Source: Acetobacteraceae bacterium (lineage in GTDB: Bacteria; Pseudomonadota; Alphaproteobacteria; Acetobacterales; Acetobacteraceae). From it: a stretch of DNA of 64,000 nt. Location: the NCBI GenBank assembly GCA_947455205.1, contig CANGNF010000013.1, positions 51,109 through 115,108 on the forward strand. The letters are read 5' to 3'. The translations under genes were made by a program, and so were the position numbers. Of the stretch, positions 25,121 through 38,456 are shown in pieces. The notes under the pieces are model-generated. The model did not search any database and was not told where the DNA came from. It was given only the letters and a program-made list of their open reading frames with translations. Within the stretch, counting starts at the first letter, position 1; each line of letters starts with the position of its first letter.

Positions 25121-26290
25121 TGGTGGCCGCGCCATCCAGTTCATCGCGGTGGCGCTGACGCCGACCACGACCATGACCGGCCAGAAGGCGTCGTAGTTGC
25201 CGGCGTACTGGATCAGCAGCGCGCCGCTGCCGGCGCCGAGGAAGCCGCCGACCTGGTGGCTGAGGAAGCAGACGCCATACAGCGCGCCCAGGTCCGTCAT
25301 GCCGAAGCGCCGGGCGATGGCGGCATTGGTCAGCGGGATGGTGCCGAGCCAGACGAAGCCCATGACCGCGGCGAAGATGATGGTGCCGAGCTCGGTCGGC
25401 ACGGTCGCGGCAAACACCGCGATGGCGACGCTGCGGACCAGGTAGATGGCGCCCAGCGCGATCTCCGGCCGGATGAAGTCGCTGGCCCGGCCGCAGACCC
25501 AGCTGCCGGGAATGTTGAACAGCCCCACCGTCATCAGCGCCATGGCACCCATGGCGGGCAGTCCGCACAGGGTCAGGTGGCTGGGCAGGTGCACGGTCAG
25601 GAAGGCCAGCTGGAAGCCGCAGGCGAAGAAGCCGCCGGTCAGCAGGGCAAAGTCGCGGTCCGCCAGCGCGCGGCGGGCCAGGGCGGGCAGCCCGGCCAGG
25701 CCGGCGGCGGTGCGTGCGGCGGCGGCGGTCGGCCGCCATTCCACGGTACGGGCAATGGGGATGACCGCCACCGCCGCCAGCGCCAGCCCGGCCAGCGCGG
25801 TGGTGGCGCCCCAGGCGCCGATCAGCTGGTCCGCAAACGGCACCATGGCCGCCTGCCCGAGCGAGCCGCCGGCACTGGCCAGGCCGATCATCTCGCCCCG
25901 GCGTTCCGGCGGCACGGCACGGCCGACCGCGGCCAGCACCGCGCCGGTGCCGGCGCCGGCCACGCCGATGCCGGTCAGGATGCCGATGCCGATGACGACG
26001 GTGGCGCTGCCGGGTGCGAAGGCGACCAGGCCGAGGCCGGCCGCCAGGCAGGCACCGCCCACGGCCATGACCCGGCCGGCGCCGTAGCGGTCGCCCATGG
26101 CACCGCCCATCGGCTGCGCCAGGCCCCAGGCCAGGTTGTGCAGGGCGATGGCGGCGCCAAGCAGGCCCGGAGCGATGCCCTGTTCGGTGGCCAGCGGCAG
26201 CACGAACAGCCCGAAGGTCTGCCGGATGCCCAGGGCCAGGCTGATGGAGGCGGCCGCGGCAATGACCACGGCCCACATGGCGGCTTTCAT
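25103..26290 (-). CDS. MFS transporter
   Basis: A 395-residue major-facilitator protein with about 12 hydrophobic segments. GDRYGAGRVMAVGG after TM2 is the family loop motif, and PERRGEMIGLASAGGSLGQA is typical of the YbfB/OFA-like group. The substrate is unknown. ATG 26290 is chosen over a TTG seven codons earlier; neither has a strong ribosome binding site. The stop lies inside the neighbouring repeat patch. Confidence 0.87.
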   Translation of the reverse strand: MKAAMWAVVIAAAASISLALGIRQTFGLFVLPLATEQGIAPGLLGAAIALHNLAWGLAQPMGGAMGDRYGAGRVMAVGGACLAAGLGLVAFAPGSATVVIGIGILTGIGVAGAGTGAVLAAVGRAVPPERRGEMIGLASAGGSLGQAAMVPFADQLIGAWGATTALAGLALAAVAVIPIARTVEWRPTAAAARTAAGLAGLPALARRALADRDFALLTGGFFACGFQLAFLTVHLPSHLTLCGLPAMGAMALMTVGLFNIPGSWVCGRASDFIRPEIALGAIYLVRSVAIAVFAATVPTELGTIIFAAVMGFVWLGTIPLTNAAIARRFGMTDLGALYGVCFLSHQVGGFLGAGSGALLIQYAGNYDAFWPVMVVVGVSATAMNWMARPPAQAMA

Positions 26291-26384
26291 GCCACCATCA
26301 CACCCTGGCAAGGCGGCAGCCGCAACGGCGGTTCACGCCGTGCCCGTCATGCGTCAGGCGCGGGGGAGCCGGCGCGGCGTGGGG

Positions 26385-26657
26385 TCAGTGGTGGCCTTCG
26401 ACGGCGGCGTCGATGTCGCCGCGGGTAAGGCCCAGGTCGGCCAGCTCATGCGCGCCCATGGCGCGCAGCTCGGCACGGGCGCGGGCGCGGGCGGGCCAGC
26501 CCAGCACGCGGTCGGCCAGCCGGTGGAAGGTGGCCATGACGGCCGCCTGGTGCGCGCGGGCCTCGGCCAGACGCAGCGCCTCGTTCCGGTCCGCGGCGTC
26601 ATTCCGCAGGGTGGGGAACAGGAAAGCCACTTCCGCCTTGGTGATGCGGGCGCTCAT
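26385..26657 (-). CDS. DUF1127-like small protein
   Basis: A 90-residue basic protein. Its C-terminal 45 residues (ARARAELRAMGAHELADLGLTRGDID) match the DUF1127 pattern, in which an Arg-rich helix is followed by L-x-D-x-x-L-x-D-I-G-L-T/S-R. Small DUF1127 proteins in alphaproteobacteria affect RNA turnover, phosphate or stress physiology. ATG 26657 has GAGGA about eight bases upstream. It is divergent from the aminopeptidase P gene. Confidence 0.75.
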   Translation of the reverse strand: MSARITKAEVAFLFPTLRNDAADRNEALRLAEARAHQAAVMATFHRLADRVLGWPARARARAELRAMGAHELADLGLTRGDIDAAVEGHH

Positions 26658-26715
26658 TGTCGGTATCCTCAGGGTTCGACGGGCCAGGAATGGCCGTCGC
26701 GCATTTCGCATGTGC

Positions 26716-26743
26716 GAGATACGCCCTGATGCTGGGGTTTCAA
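26716..26743 (-). promoter_or_regulatory. Candidate promoter for the DUF1127 gene
   Basis: On the minus strand TTGAAA (26743-26738) and TATCTC (26721-26716) are 16 bases apart, about 60 bases before the DUF1127 start. The -35 box matches the sigma-70 consensus at five of six positions; the -10 box is weak. The 177-base divergent gap (26658-26834) also contains an AT-rich patch close to the aminopeptidase P start. Confidence 0.35.
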
Positions 26744-26834
26744 TACGCCAAGGCGGCAGCCGAGCCATGCGCGTGCCGCATGAAATTCTGTGGATGGATG
26801 CAAATATGAATGAGCAACTAAGCGGAAGCGCCCG

Positions 26835-28604
26835 ATGACCCCGGCGCAGCGAATCGCCGCCCTGCGGGCCCGGCTGGCCGAGGCCGGGGTGGATGGCTTC
26901 GTGGTGCCGCGCGCCGACGAGTTCCTGGGCGAATACGTGCCGCCCTCCGGCGAGCGCCTGGCCTGGCTGACCGGCTTTACCGGCAGCGCCGGGCTGGCGG
27001 TGGTGCTGGCGGACCGCGCCGCGCTGTTCACCGATGGCCGCTACACCACCCAGGCGGCGCAGCAGAGCGACACCGGCATCTGGGAACAGCGCCACATCAC
27101 CGAGAACCCGCCGGGCGCCTGGCTGAAGCAGCACGCGGCGGGGCTGCGCGTGGGCTACGACCCCTGGCTGTTGAGCGAGGCTGGGCTGCGGCGGCTTTCG
27201 CCGGAGGGGGTGGAGATGGTGCCGCTGGCGGCCAACCCGCTGGACGCGGCCTGGGCGGACCGGCCGGCGCCGCCGCTGGCCGCCGCCGTGCCGCATCCGC
27301 TGGAATACGCGGGGGTGGAGGCGGCGCAGAAGCGGGCCGAGGCGGCGAAGGCGCTGCGCGAGGCCGGCGAGGCCGCCGCCGTGCTGGCCGACCCGCACAG
27401 CGCGGCCTGGCTGCTGAATATTCGCGGCTCCGACCTGGAGAACACGCCGCTGGCGCTGTGCTTCGCGCTGCTGCACGCGGATGCCCGGGTGGAGTTGTTC
27501 CTGGACCCGGTGAAGGTGCCGGTCGAGACCCGGGCGCATCTGGGGAACGAGGTGCAGGTGCGGCCGCGTGCCGAGCTGCCGGCCGCGCTGGCGGCGTTGG
27601 AAGGTGAGCGCGTGCGGCTGGATGCCGAGGTGACGCCGGCCTGGTTCGTCCAGGCGCTGCGCGAGGCCGGCGCCGAGCCGCGCGACGGCGAGGACCCCTG
27701 CCGCCTGCCGCGCGCCTGCAAGAATCCGGTGGAGCAGGACGGCGCCCGCGCCGCGCATGTCAGGGACGGGGCGGCGATGGCGGCCTTCCTCGCCTGGTTC
27801 AGCGCCGCGGCGCCGGCGGGCGGGCAGACCGAGCTTTCGGCGGCGGCGAAGCTGCTGGCCTGCCGGGCGGCGCAACCTCTGTTCCGGGCCGAGAGCTTCC
27901 CGGCCATCTCCGGCGCCGGCGAGCATGGCGCGATCGTGCATTACCGGGTGACGCCGGACACCGACCGGCGGATCAACGCCGACGAGTGCTTCCTGCTGGA
28001 CAGCGGCGGGCAGTACCTGGACGGCACCACCGACATCACCCGCACGCTGTGGACCGGCCCCAGCCCGGCGCCGGCGGGGCTGCGGGAGAGGTTCACCCGC
28101 GTGCTGCTGGGGCATATCGCGCTGGCGACGCTGCGCTTCCCCAAGGGGGTGGCGGGGCCACATATCGACGTGCTGGCGCGGGCCGCGCTGTGGCAGGCCG
28201 GGCTGGACTACGACCACGGCACCGGCCACGGCATCGGCAGCTTTTTGAGCGTGCATGAAGGCCCCGCGGGCATTTCCCGCGCGGCAAGGCCGGTGCCGTT
28301 GCAGCCGGGGATGATCCTGAGCGACGAGCCCGGCTACTACCTGCCGGGGCAGTACGGCATCCGGATCGAGAACCTGGTGCTGGTGCAGGAGGCGCCGACC
28401 CTGCCGGACCAGGTGAAGCCGTTCCTGGCCTTCGAGACGCTGACGCTGGCACCCTATGACCGCGCGCTGATCGACCTGCCCATGCTGGAGGCAAGCCAGC
28501 GCGCCTGGGTCGATTCCTACCATCAACGGGTGCTGGCCGAGGTGGCGCCGCTCTGCGACGCTGCCACCGCCGCCTGGCTGGCCAAGGCCTGCGCGCCGCT
28601 TTGA
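26835..28604 (+). CDS. Aminopeptidase P family protein (Xaa-Pro aminopeptidase)
   Basis: A 589-residue M24B metallopeptidase of the long three-domain type (two creatinase-like N-terminal domains plus a pita-bread catalytic domain). Metal ligands are visible: the two Asp in LLDSGGQYLDGTTDITRT, the His in GTGHGIGSFL, and the Glu residues in SDEPGYY and IRIENLV. It cleaves an N-terminal residue preceding proline in the cytoplasm. ATG 26835 is the first good start. A Bug gene follows 12 bases downstream. Confidence 0.93.
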   Translation: MTPAQRIAALRARLAEAGVDGFVVPRADEFLGEYVPPSGERLAWLTGFTGSAGLAVVLADRAALFTDGRYTTQAAQQSDTGIWEQRHITENPPGAWLKQHAAGLRVGYDPWLLSEAGLRRLSPEGVEMVPLAANPLDAAWADRPAPPLAAAVPHPLEYAGVEAAQKRAEAAKALREAGEAAAVLADPHSAAWLLNIRGSDLENTPLALCFALLHADARVELFLDPVKVPVETRAHLGNEVQVRPRAELPAALAALEGERVRLDAEVTPAWFVQALREAGAEPRDGEDPCRLPRACKNPVEQDGARAAHVRDGAAMAAFLAWFSAAAPAGGQTELSAAAKLLACRAAQPLFRAESFPAISGAGEHGAIVHYRVTPDTDRRINADECFLLDSGGQYLDGTTDITRTLWTGPSPAPAGLRERFTRVLLGHIALATLRFPKGVAGPHIDVLARAALWQAGLDYDHGTGHGIGSFLSVHEGPAGISRAARPVPLQPGMILSDEPGYYLPGQYGIRIENLVLVQEAPTLPDQVKPFLAFETLTLAPYDRALIDLPMLEASQRAWVDSYHQRVLAEVAPLCDAATAAWLAKACAPL

Positions 28605-28616
28605 CGGAGGCTACCC

Positions 28617-29552
28617 ATGCGCCCGCTTCGCCGCTCCCTGTTGGCCGCGCCCCTGCTGCTTGCGCTGCCGGCGCGGGCGCAACCGCGGCCGCTGCGGATG
28701 ATCGTCTCGCTGGGGCCGGGTTCCACCGTGGACCTGGCGGCGCGGGTCATCGCGGAGGATCTCAGCCAGCGGCGCGGCCAGCAGGTGCTGGTGGAGAATG
28801 CCGCCGGCGGCGAGGGGATCGTCGCCGCCAACGCCCTGCTGCGCGCCAGGGCGGGCGAGGCGGTGATGTACAGCTTCGGCGACCTGGTGACGGTGCCGCC
28901 CTCGACGCCGCCGGGCTACGACCTGGTGGCGGAGCTGGTGCCGGTGGCGGGGACGTCGGCCAACCCGCTGGTGCTGGCGGCGGCGCCCGGGCTGGGCGTG
29001 CGGGACCTGGGCGCCCTGATGGCGCTGGCGCGGCAGAAGCCGGGGGAGCTGGGCTACTACACGTCGCCGGGGGGCGCCGCCCTGGGCATGCGGGCGTTGC
29101 AGCGCGAGGCCGGGGTGACGCTGGTGAAGGTGCCGTACCGCAGCAGCGCGGCGGCGATGGTGGATCTGACCGCCGGGCGGATCGCCATGCTGCTGGCGCC
29201 GCAGGGCGCGGTGCTGGAGCTGGTGGCGGCCGGGCAGGTGGTGGCGATCACCACGCCGGGGCCGGCGCGCAGCCCGGCGCTGCCTGACATGCCGACGGCT
29301 GCCGAGGCCGGCTTCCCCGCCTTCAAGGCCGAGGGCAGCCAGGGCATCTTCGCCGCGCGAACCTGGCCGGAAGCCGAGCGCGAGGCGCTGGCGGCGCAGG
29401 TGCTGGCGACGCTGCTGGAGCCGGCGGTGCTGACGCGGCTGGCGGCGGCGGGGGTGACGGCGCATGGCCGCGGTCCCGCGGACTACGCGGCCTACCTGGC
29501 GGAAACGCGGGAGCGGCTGGCGGTGCTGGTGCGGGAATTCGGGCCGGAATAG
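28617..29552 (+). CDS. Tripartite tricarboxylate transporter substrate-binding protein (Bug/TctC family), divergent
   Basis: A 311-residue periplasmic protein with a signal peptide (RRSLLAAPLLLALPARA). RPLRMIVSLGPGSTVDLAARV and VLVENAAGGEGIVAANAL are recognisable but more diverged than in the other four copies. GGAGG lies nine bases before ATG 28617. It shares an operon with aminopeptidase P, which hints at a peptide or proline-derived ligand only weakly. Confidence 0.85.
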   Translation: MRPLRRSLLAAPLLLALPARAQPRPLRMIVSLGPGSTVDLAARVIAEDLSQRRGQQVLVENAAGGEGIVAANALLRARAGEAVMYSFGDLVTVPPSTPPGYDLVAELVPVAGTSANPLVLAAAPGLGVRDLGALMALARQKPGELGYYTSPGGAALGMRALQREAGVTLVKVPYRSSAAAMVDLTAGRIAMLLAPQGAVLELVAAGQVVAITTPGPARSPALPDMPTAAEAGFPAFKAEGSQGIFAARTWPEAEREALAAQVLATLLEPAVLTRLAAAGVTAHGRGPADYAAYLAETRERLAVLVREFGPE

Positions 29553-29662
29553 CGCCTGACCGTCCGAGGCGCTGGCGCCGAAGGGTGAGTCGGTCGCGCA
29601 GGCGAAGCGCCTGACCGTCCGAGGCGCTGGTGCCGAAGGGTGTGAGTCAGTCGCTAAGGCGA
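29551..29662. repeat. Two tandem copies of a 55-57 base repeat
   Basis: Copy 1 is 29551-29605 and copy 2 is 29606-29662, both starting AGCGCCTGACCGTCCGAGGC. They differ at a handful of positions and by two inserted bases. The block fills the gap between the Bug stop codon and the convergent metallo-hydrolase stop codon. It contains short inverted segments (GCGCC/GGCGC) and could act as a shared transcription end, but no T-run follows. Confidence 0.85.
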
Positions 29663-29664
29663 AG

Positions 29665-34357
<4,693 letters not shown>

Positions 34358-34384
34358 GCGCTCCCGTTATGCCCTGTGTGCCGC

Positions 34385-35293
34385 CTAGAACGGCGACAGC
34401 GAGGCGATGCTGCGCAGGCTGCGGCGCATCAGGCCGGGGCGGCCGCTGTCGGCGCCCGGCGCACCGTCCACCAGCAGCGCGTAGCTGTCCTGGTACCAGG
34501 GGCTGCCCGGGAAGTTGTGGCCGAGCACCGAGGCGGTCTTCTTCGCCTCCTCCTCCAGGCCCAGGGCCAGGTAGATCTCGGTCAGCCGGTGCAGCGCTTC
34601 CGGCACGTGGTTGGTGGTCTGGAATTCCTCGATGACGCGGCGGAAGCGGCCGATGGCGGCGGAGTACAGCCGCTGGCGCTCGTAGAAGCGGCCGACATTC
34701 ATCTCCTTGCCCGCCAGGTGGTCGCGGCCCAGGTCGATCTTCAGCCGGGCGTCGCGGGCGTAGGAGGTTTCGGGGAAGCGATTCACCACGTCCTGCAGCG
34801 CCGCCATGGCCTGTTCGGTGGTGCGCTGGTCGCGCTGGGCGTCGCTGATCTGCTCATAATAGCAGAGCGCGCGCAGGTAGTAGGCGTAGGCGATGTCGCG
34901 ATGCGCCGGGTGCAACTGGATGAAGCGATCCAGCGCACCCACTGCCTCAGTGTAGCGGTTGCGCTGGTATTCGCCATACGCCGTCATGATCTTGGCGTTG
35001 GTGGCCCAGGCGGAATAGGGGTGGTCACGCTCGACCTGGTCGAACAGGTCCACGGCGGCCTGGAAGCGGCGCGCCTGCAGCGCCTCCACCCCAGCGGCGT
35101 AGAGGCCTTCCGGCGTGCGGTCGACGGTCGGGTCGCCGTCGCGCGGGGTGCGCGCCGAGGCCAGCGCCTGGTCGTTGCCGTCCCAGGGGTTCAGGCTGCG
35201 CAGGGTGGAGCAGCCGGGCAGCACGGCAAGGCCGAGCAGCAGGAACAGCGGGGTCAGCAGGCGTCGGGTCATGGGGGCCGTGTCGTTCACCAT
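34385..35293 (-). CDS. bamD: Outer membrane assembly lipoprotein BamD
   Basis: A 302-residue lipoprotein with signal and lipobox LPGC (Cys28), then tetratricopeptide-like repeats (about 60-260). It is part of the BAM complex that inserts beta-barrels in the outer membrane. The start is either ATG 35293 or ATG 35272 (MTRRLL); the second gives a more typical signal length. The C-terminal 35 residues are low-complexity and Arg/Ser-rich. Confidence 0.95.
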   Translation of the reverse strand: MVNDTAPMTRRLLTPLFLLLGLAVLPGCSTLRSLNPWDGNDQALASARTPRDGDPTVDRTPEGLYAAGVEALQARRFQAAVDLFDQVERDHPYSAWATNAKIMTAYGEYQRNRYTEAVGALDRFIQLHPAHRDIAYAYYLRALCYYEQISDAQRDQRTTEQAMAALQDVVNRFPETSYARDARLKIDLGRDHLAGKEMNVGRFYERQRLYSAAIGRFRRVIEEFQTTNHVPEALHRLTEIYLALGLEEEAKKTASVLGHNFPGSPWYQDSYALLVDGAPGADSGRPGLMRRSLRSIASLSPF

Positions 35294-35436
35294 GCGCGTC
35301 TATACCATGCGGCGCGCCGGGCGCCACATGGCGGCGCGCGGGAAGCGACGCGCCGCGATGGCCGGGCTGCGAAAGCGGCCAGCGGCCCGAGGGGAACCCG
35401 GGTCGGCGGCGGGGTTTGCAACCGGGGGAGCGCAGC

Positions 35437-36555
35437 ATGCCGCACGGCGACGACCAGCAGCATCAAGGGCACGCGGGGCATGGCGACGGCCATGGGGCCG
35501 CGCGCGCGCCTGGCGATGGGCCGGGGCATGGGCATGCTGAGCGACCCGCGCCGGCCGACGGGCACGCGCCCGCGCACGCCGGTGGGCCACGCCAAGGGGG
35601 CGAGCGCTCCCATGGCCATCAGCATCCCCACGGGCATTCGCACGGCCACGGCCACGGCCACGGCCACGGCCACGCGCACGGCGCGGACCCGGCGGCGCGT
35701 GGATTCGTGCCGGGGATCCTGCTCAACCTCGGCTTCACCGCCTTCGAGGCCGCCGCCGGCCTGGCCGCGGGCTCCATGGCCCTGGTCGCCGACGCCGGGC
35801 ACAACCTTTCGGACGTGCTGGGCCTGGTGCTGGCCTGGGTGGCGGTGCTGCTGGCGCGCCGGCGGCCCAGCCCGCGCCGCACCTATGGCTGGCAGCGCGG
35901 CACCATCCTGGCCGCGCTGGCCAATGCCGGGCTGCTGCTGGTGGCGGTGGGCGCCATTTTGGCCGAAGCGGTGGACCGCCTGCTGCACCCGGCGCCGGTG
36001 GCGACCGGGCCGATGCTGTGGGTGGCCGCCGCAGGCGTGGTGGTGAACGGCGCCACGGCGCTGCTGTTCGCCCGCGGCCGGGCGCATGACGTGAACCGCC
36101 GCGGCGCCTTCCTGCACATGGCGGCGGATGCCGCGGTGTCGCTGGCCGTGGTGGCGGGGGCGCTGGTCATCCGGGCGACCGGCTGGCTGTGGGTGGACCC
36201 CGGGCTGGGCCTGGTGGTGGCGGTGGTGATCCTGGTGGGCACCTGGGGCCTGCTGCGCGACTCGGCCAGCCTGGCGATGGACATGGTGCCGCCCGGGCTG
36301 GACCCGGAGGCGGTGCGCGGCTTCCTGGCCGGGCTGCCCGGCGTGGCGGAGGTGCACGACCTGCACATCTGGGCGCTGGGCACCACCCAGGTGGCGCTGA
36401 CCGCGCACCTAGTGCGGCCGGGGGCGGGGCCGGATGACGGCTTCCTGCTGGCCGCCGGGGCGGGGCTGCGGGAGCGCTTCGGCATCGGCCATGCCACGCT
36501 GCAATTGGAAACGGGCAGCCATGGCTGCCCGCTTGCCCCGGATGACGTGCTCTGA
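35437..36555 (+). CDS. Cation diffusion facilitator (CDF) metal exporter with His-rich N-terminus
   Basis: A 372-residue inner-membrane transporter of the CzcD/ZitB type exporting Zn2+ or similar divalent ions. The first 85 residues are extremely His/Gly-rich, ending in (HG)n, and precede six predicted membrane segments. The transport-site residues are visible in ADAGHNLSD (TM2) and HMAADAAVS (TM5). The cytoplasmic C-terminal domain contains EVHDLHIWALG and GHATLQLE. ATG 35437 has GGGGGAG about seven bases upstream. The His tail probably buffers metal. Confidence 0.93.
   Translation: MPHGDDQQHQGHAGHGDGHGAARAPGDGPGHGHAERPAPADGHAPAHAGGPRQGGERSHGHQHPHGHSHGHGHGHGHGHAHGADPAARGFVPGILLNLGFTAFEAAAGLAAGSMALVADAGHNLSDVLGLVLAWVAVLLARRRPSPRRTYGWQRGTILAALANAGLLLVAVGAILAEAVDRLLHPAPVATGPMLWVAAAGVVVNGATALLFARGRAHDVNRRGAFLHMAADAAVSLAVVAGALVIRATGWLWVDPGLGLVVAVVILVGTWGLLRDSASLAMDMVPPGLDPEAVRGFLAGLPGVAEVHDLHIWALGTTQVALTAHLVRPGAGPDDGFLLAAGAGLRERFGIGHATLQLETGSHGCPLAPDDVL
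35641..35673 (+). repeat. GGCCAC hexanucleotide repeat within the CDF gene
   Basis: Five consecutive GGCCAC units (preceded by CAC) encode the Gly-His run of the metal exporter. The six-base unit keeps the frame, so copy-number changes would lengthen or shorten the His tail without breaking the gene. Confidence 0.85.
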
Positions 36556-36562
36556 GGCGGCG

Positions 36563-37750
36563 TCAGCCGCCCTTCAAGTACAGGATCAGCTTCTCGGTCG
36601 CGGCCACCTTGTCGGTGCGGTCGATAGCCGCAACCTCGGTCGCCAGGCGATCCAGCGCCTGCTCGTAGATCTGCCGCTCAGAGAAGCTCTGGTCCGGCTG
36701 GCCGGCGTTGCGGTGCAGGTCGCGCACCACCTCCGCGATCGCCACGGGGTCGCCGGAGTTGATCTTCGCCTCGTATTCCTGGGCGCGGCGGGACCACATG
36801 GTGCGCTTGATGCGCGCCCGGCCCTTCAGCGTGTCCAGTGCTTCCTTGATGCCCTCGTTGCTGGCCAGCTTCCGCAGGCCCGAGGACGCCGCCTTGTTGA
36901 CCGGCACCCGCAGGGTCATGCGGTTTTCCTCGAAGGTGACGACGATCACCGAGAGGGAGTAGCCGGCGGCGTTGACGGTCTCCAGGCCCTGGACACTGCC
37001 GACGCCATGCGTCGGGTAGACCACCATGTCACCGGCCTTGAAGTCGGTCGGCTTGGCGGCCAGGCGCGGCGTGGTCATCGGCGCGCCGCCCATCTTGTGC
37101 GGGATGTGCGTCGGGCGCGGCGGCACCGCATCCGACACCGGGCGGTCGGTGGCGGGCGGCGGCGTCGGGGCCGGCGCCGCGACGGCGGGCGCGGCCGGGG
37201 CAGCGGCGGGAGCGGGACTGGGCGCGGCGGTCACGGGCGGCTTCGGGACTGGGGCGGCCTTGGGGGCGACGGATTTGGGAACGGGAGCTACCTTGGGTGC
37301 GACGGGTGAGGAGGGAGCGGCCGACGCCGCGGCGGCGGCAGGGGTCGGCTTGGGGCTGGCTGCCGGCTTGGCGGCGGCAGGCGGGGGCGCCGGCTGCTTC
37401 GCGACCGGGCTGGGCGCGGGCTTGGCGGCGGCGATGGGCTTGGCCGGGGCCGGCGCCGGCGCCGGCTTGACCGCGGCGGCCTTGCCGGCGTTGGTCCCTG
37501 CCTCCGCCCTGGGTGGTGCCGACTTGGCGGTGGCGACGGGCTTGGCGGCAGGGCTGGCCTTGGCGGCGGCTGGCTTGGTGGCGGCCTTGGCCGGGGCGGC
37601 GGCGGGCTTGGTGGCTGGTGCGCTGGCCCGGCGCGGGGTTGCCACCTGCTTGGCCTGCGCGGTGGGCTTGGTTGGCTTTTGGGCGGCGGCAGCGGCGGGC
37701 TTGGCCGGCGTTGCCTTGGCAGGACCCTTGGCCTGAGCGGGTGATTTCAT
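36563..37750 (-). CDS. carD: CarD-family RNA polymerase-binding regulator with long Lys/Pro/Ala tail
   Basis: A 395-residue protein. The C-terminal 160 residues (236-395, from DFKAGDMVVYPTHGVGS) are a full CarD protein: a Tudor-like RNAP-interaction domain and a helical DNA-binding domain containing RARIKRTMWSRRAQEYEAKI. The first 235 residues are almost only Ala, Pro and Lys in AAKP-like repeats, resembling histone H1 tails. CarD stabilises open promoter complexes and is usually about 160-170 residues, so the tail more than doubles it. An ATG at codon 225 could in principle give a short form but has no good ribosome binding site. ATG 37750 has GGAGAG upstream. Confidence 0.92.
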   Translation of the reverse strand: MKSPAQAKGPAKATPAKPAAAAAQKPTKPTAQAKQVATPRRASAPATKPAAAPAKAATKPAAAKASPAAKPVATAKSAPPRAEAGTNAGKAAAVKPAPAPAPAKPIAAAKPAPSPVAKQPAPPPAAAKPAASPKPTPAAAAASAAPSSPVAPKVAPVPKSVAPKAAPVPKPPVTAAPSPAPAAAPAAPAVAAPAPTPPPATDRPVSDAVPPRPTHIPHKMGGAPMTTPRLAAKPTDFKAGDMVVYPTHGVGSVQGLETVNAAGYSLSVIVVTFEENRMTLRVPVNKAASSGLRKLASNEGIKEALDTLKGRARIKRTMWSRRAQEYEAKINSGDPVAIAEVVRDLHRNAGQPDQSFSERQIYEQALDRLATEVAAIDRTDKVAATEKLILYLKGG

Positions 37751-37926
37751 AACCGCACTACTCTCCTGCTGCCGGGGCAGCGCTGCCGCGGGGGCGGCGT
37801 GACGCTCCCGCCCAGACCAGCCCGGGCATATCCATACGGCGGAGGGCCGGCCCGGTTGCAGCGCGCGCTTCGCCCCATGCAGGGGGCAAACCAGCCTCGC
37901 GCCACCGGCTGTGCCATCAGTTTGAA

Positions 37927-37954
37927 ATGATAGCAGGTTTTTGGGCCTAAGTCA
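37927..37954 (-). promoter_or_regulatory. Candidate carD promoter
   Basis: On the minus strand TGACTT (37954-37949) and an extended -10 TGCTATCAT (TATCAT at 37932-37927) are separated by 16 bases. They lie in an AT-rich part of the 263-base gap upstream of carD. This would give a leader of about 170 bases. The remaining gap (37751-37920) is GC-rich with no gene seen. Confidence 0.4.
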
Positions 37955-37974
37955 TCACCCGTTAACGCGGGTGA
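37955..37974. other. Perfect inverted repeat downstream of fdxA
   Basis: TCACCCG (37955-37961) and CGGGTGA (37968-37974) form a 7-bp stem with a six-base loop, 40 bases past the fdxA stop. No T-run follows on the minus strand, so a classical terminator is uncertain. It abuts the predicted carD -35 box and could equally be an operator. Confidence 0.45.
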
Positions 37975-38013
37975 ATCGCGTCTCAGGCAACGGGACAGGC
38001 GGTGGAGTGGCCC

Positions 38014-38346
38014 TCAGGCCTTGCCGGGCGCCATGCTCAGCATGGCCTTCTTGCCCGGCTTGTCCTTCCACTCGTCGGCATCGGCCGGCGATTCGCCCTT
38101 GCGTGTGATGTTCGGCCACTGCGTCGCCAGCGTGCGGTTGAGTTCCACCCATTCGGCGGCGCGGTCATCGCTGTCCGGCACGATCGCCTCGGCCGGGCAT
38201 TCCGGCTCGCAGACGCCGCAGTCGATGCATTCGTCCGGATGGATCGCCAGGAAGTTCTCGCCGACGTAGAAGCAGTCCACCGGACAAACCTCGACGCAGT
38301 CCATGTACTTGCACTTGATGCAGTTCTCGAGAACGACGTAGGTCAC
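38014..38346 (-). CDS. fdxA: Seven-iron ferredoxin FdxA
   Basis: A 110-residue [3Fe-4S][4Fe-4S] ferredoxin. Cysteines 9, 12, 17, 21 and 25, then 40, 43, 46 and 50, match the Azotobacter ferredoxin I pattern: 9/17/50 for the three-iron cluster and 21/40/43/46 for the four-iron cluster. GTG 38346 starts the conserved TYVVLENC sequence and has AGGGA about seven bases upstream. The 110-base gap upstream (38347-38456) may hold its promoter. Electron carrier; partner unknown. Confidence 0.95.
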   Translation of the reverse strand: MTYVVLENCIKCKYMDCVEVCPVDCFYVGENFLAIHPDECIDCGVCEPECPAEAIVPDSDDRAAEWVELNRTLATQWPNITRKGESPADADEWKDKPGKKAMLSMAPGKA

Positions 38347-38456
38347 AACGCTATCCCTCAGGCCGGGCGATACGCGCGACAAATGGCCTGCCTTGGCGGT
38401 TAAGGCAAGCGGTCACCTGTGCCGGCAGGCATGTGCCCGGCGCGGGAGAGGGCGGA

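Noticed and set aside
37955..37974. Clear rho-independent terminator for fdxA
   Set aside because: The stem is good, but no T-run follows on the minus strand, so it is listed only as an inverted repeat.
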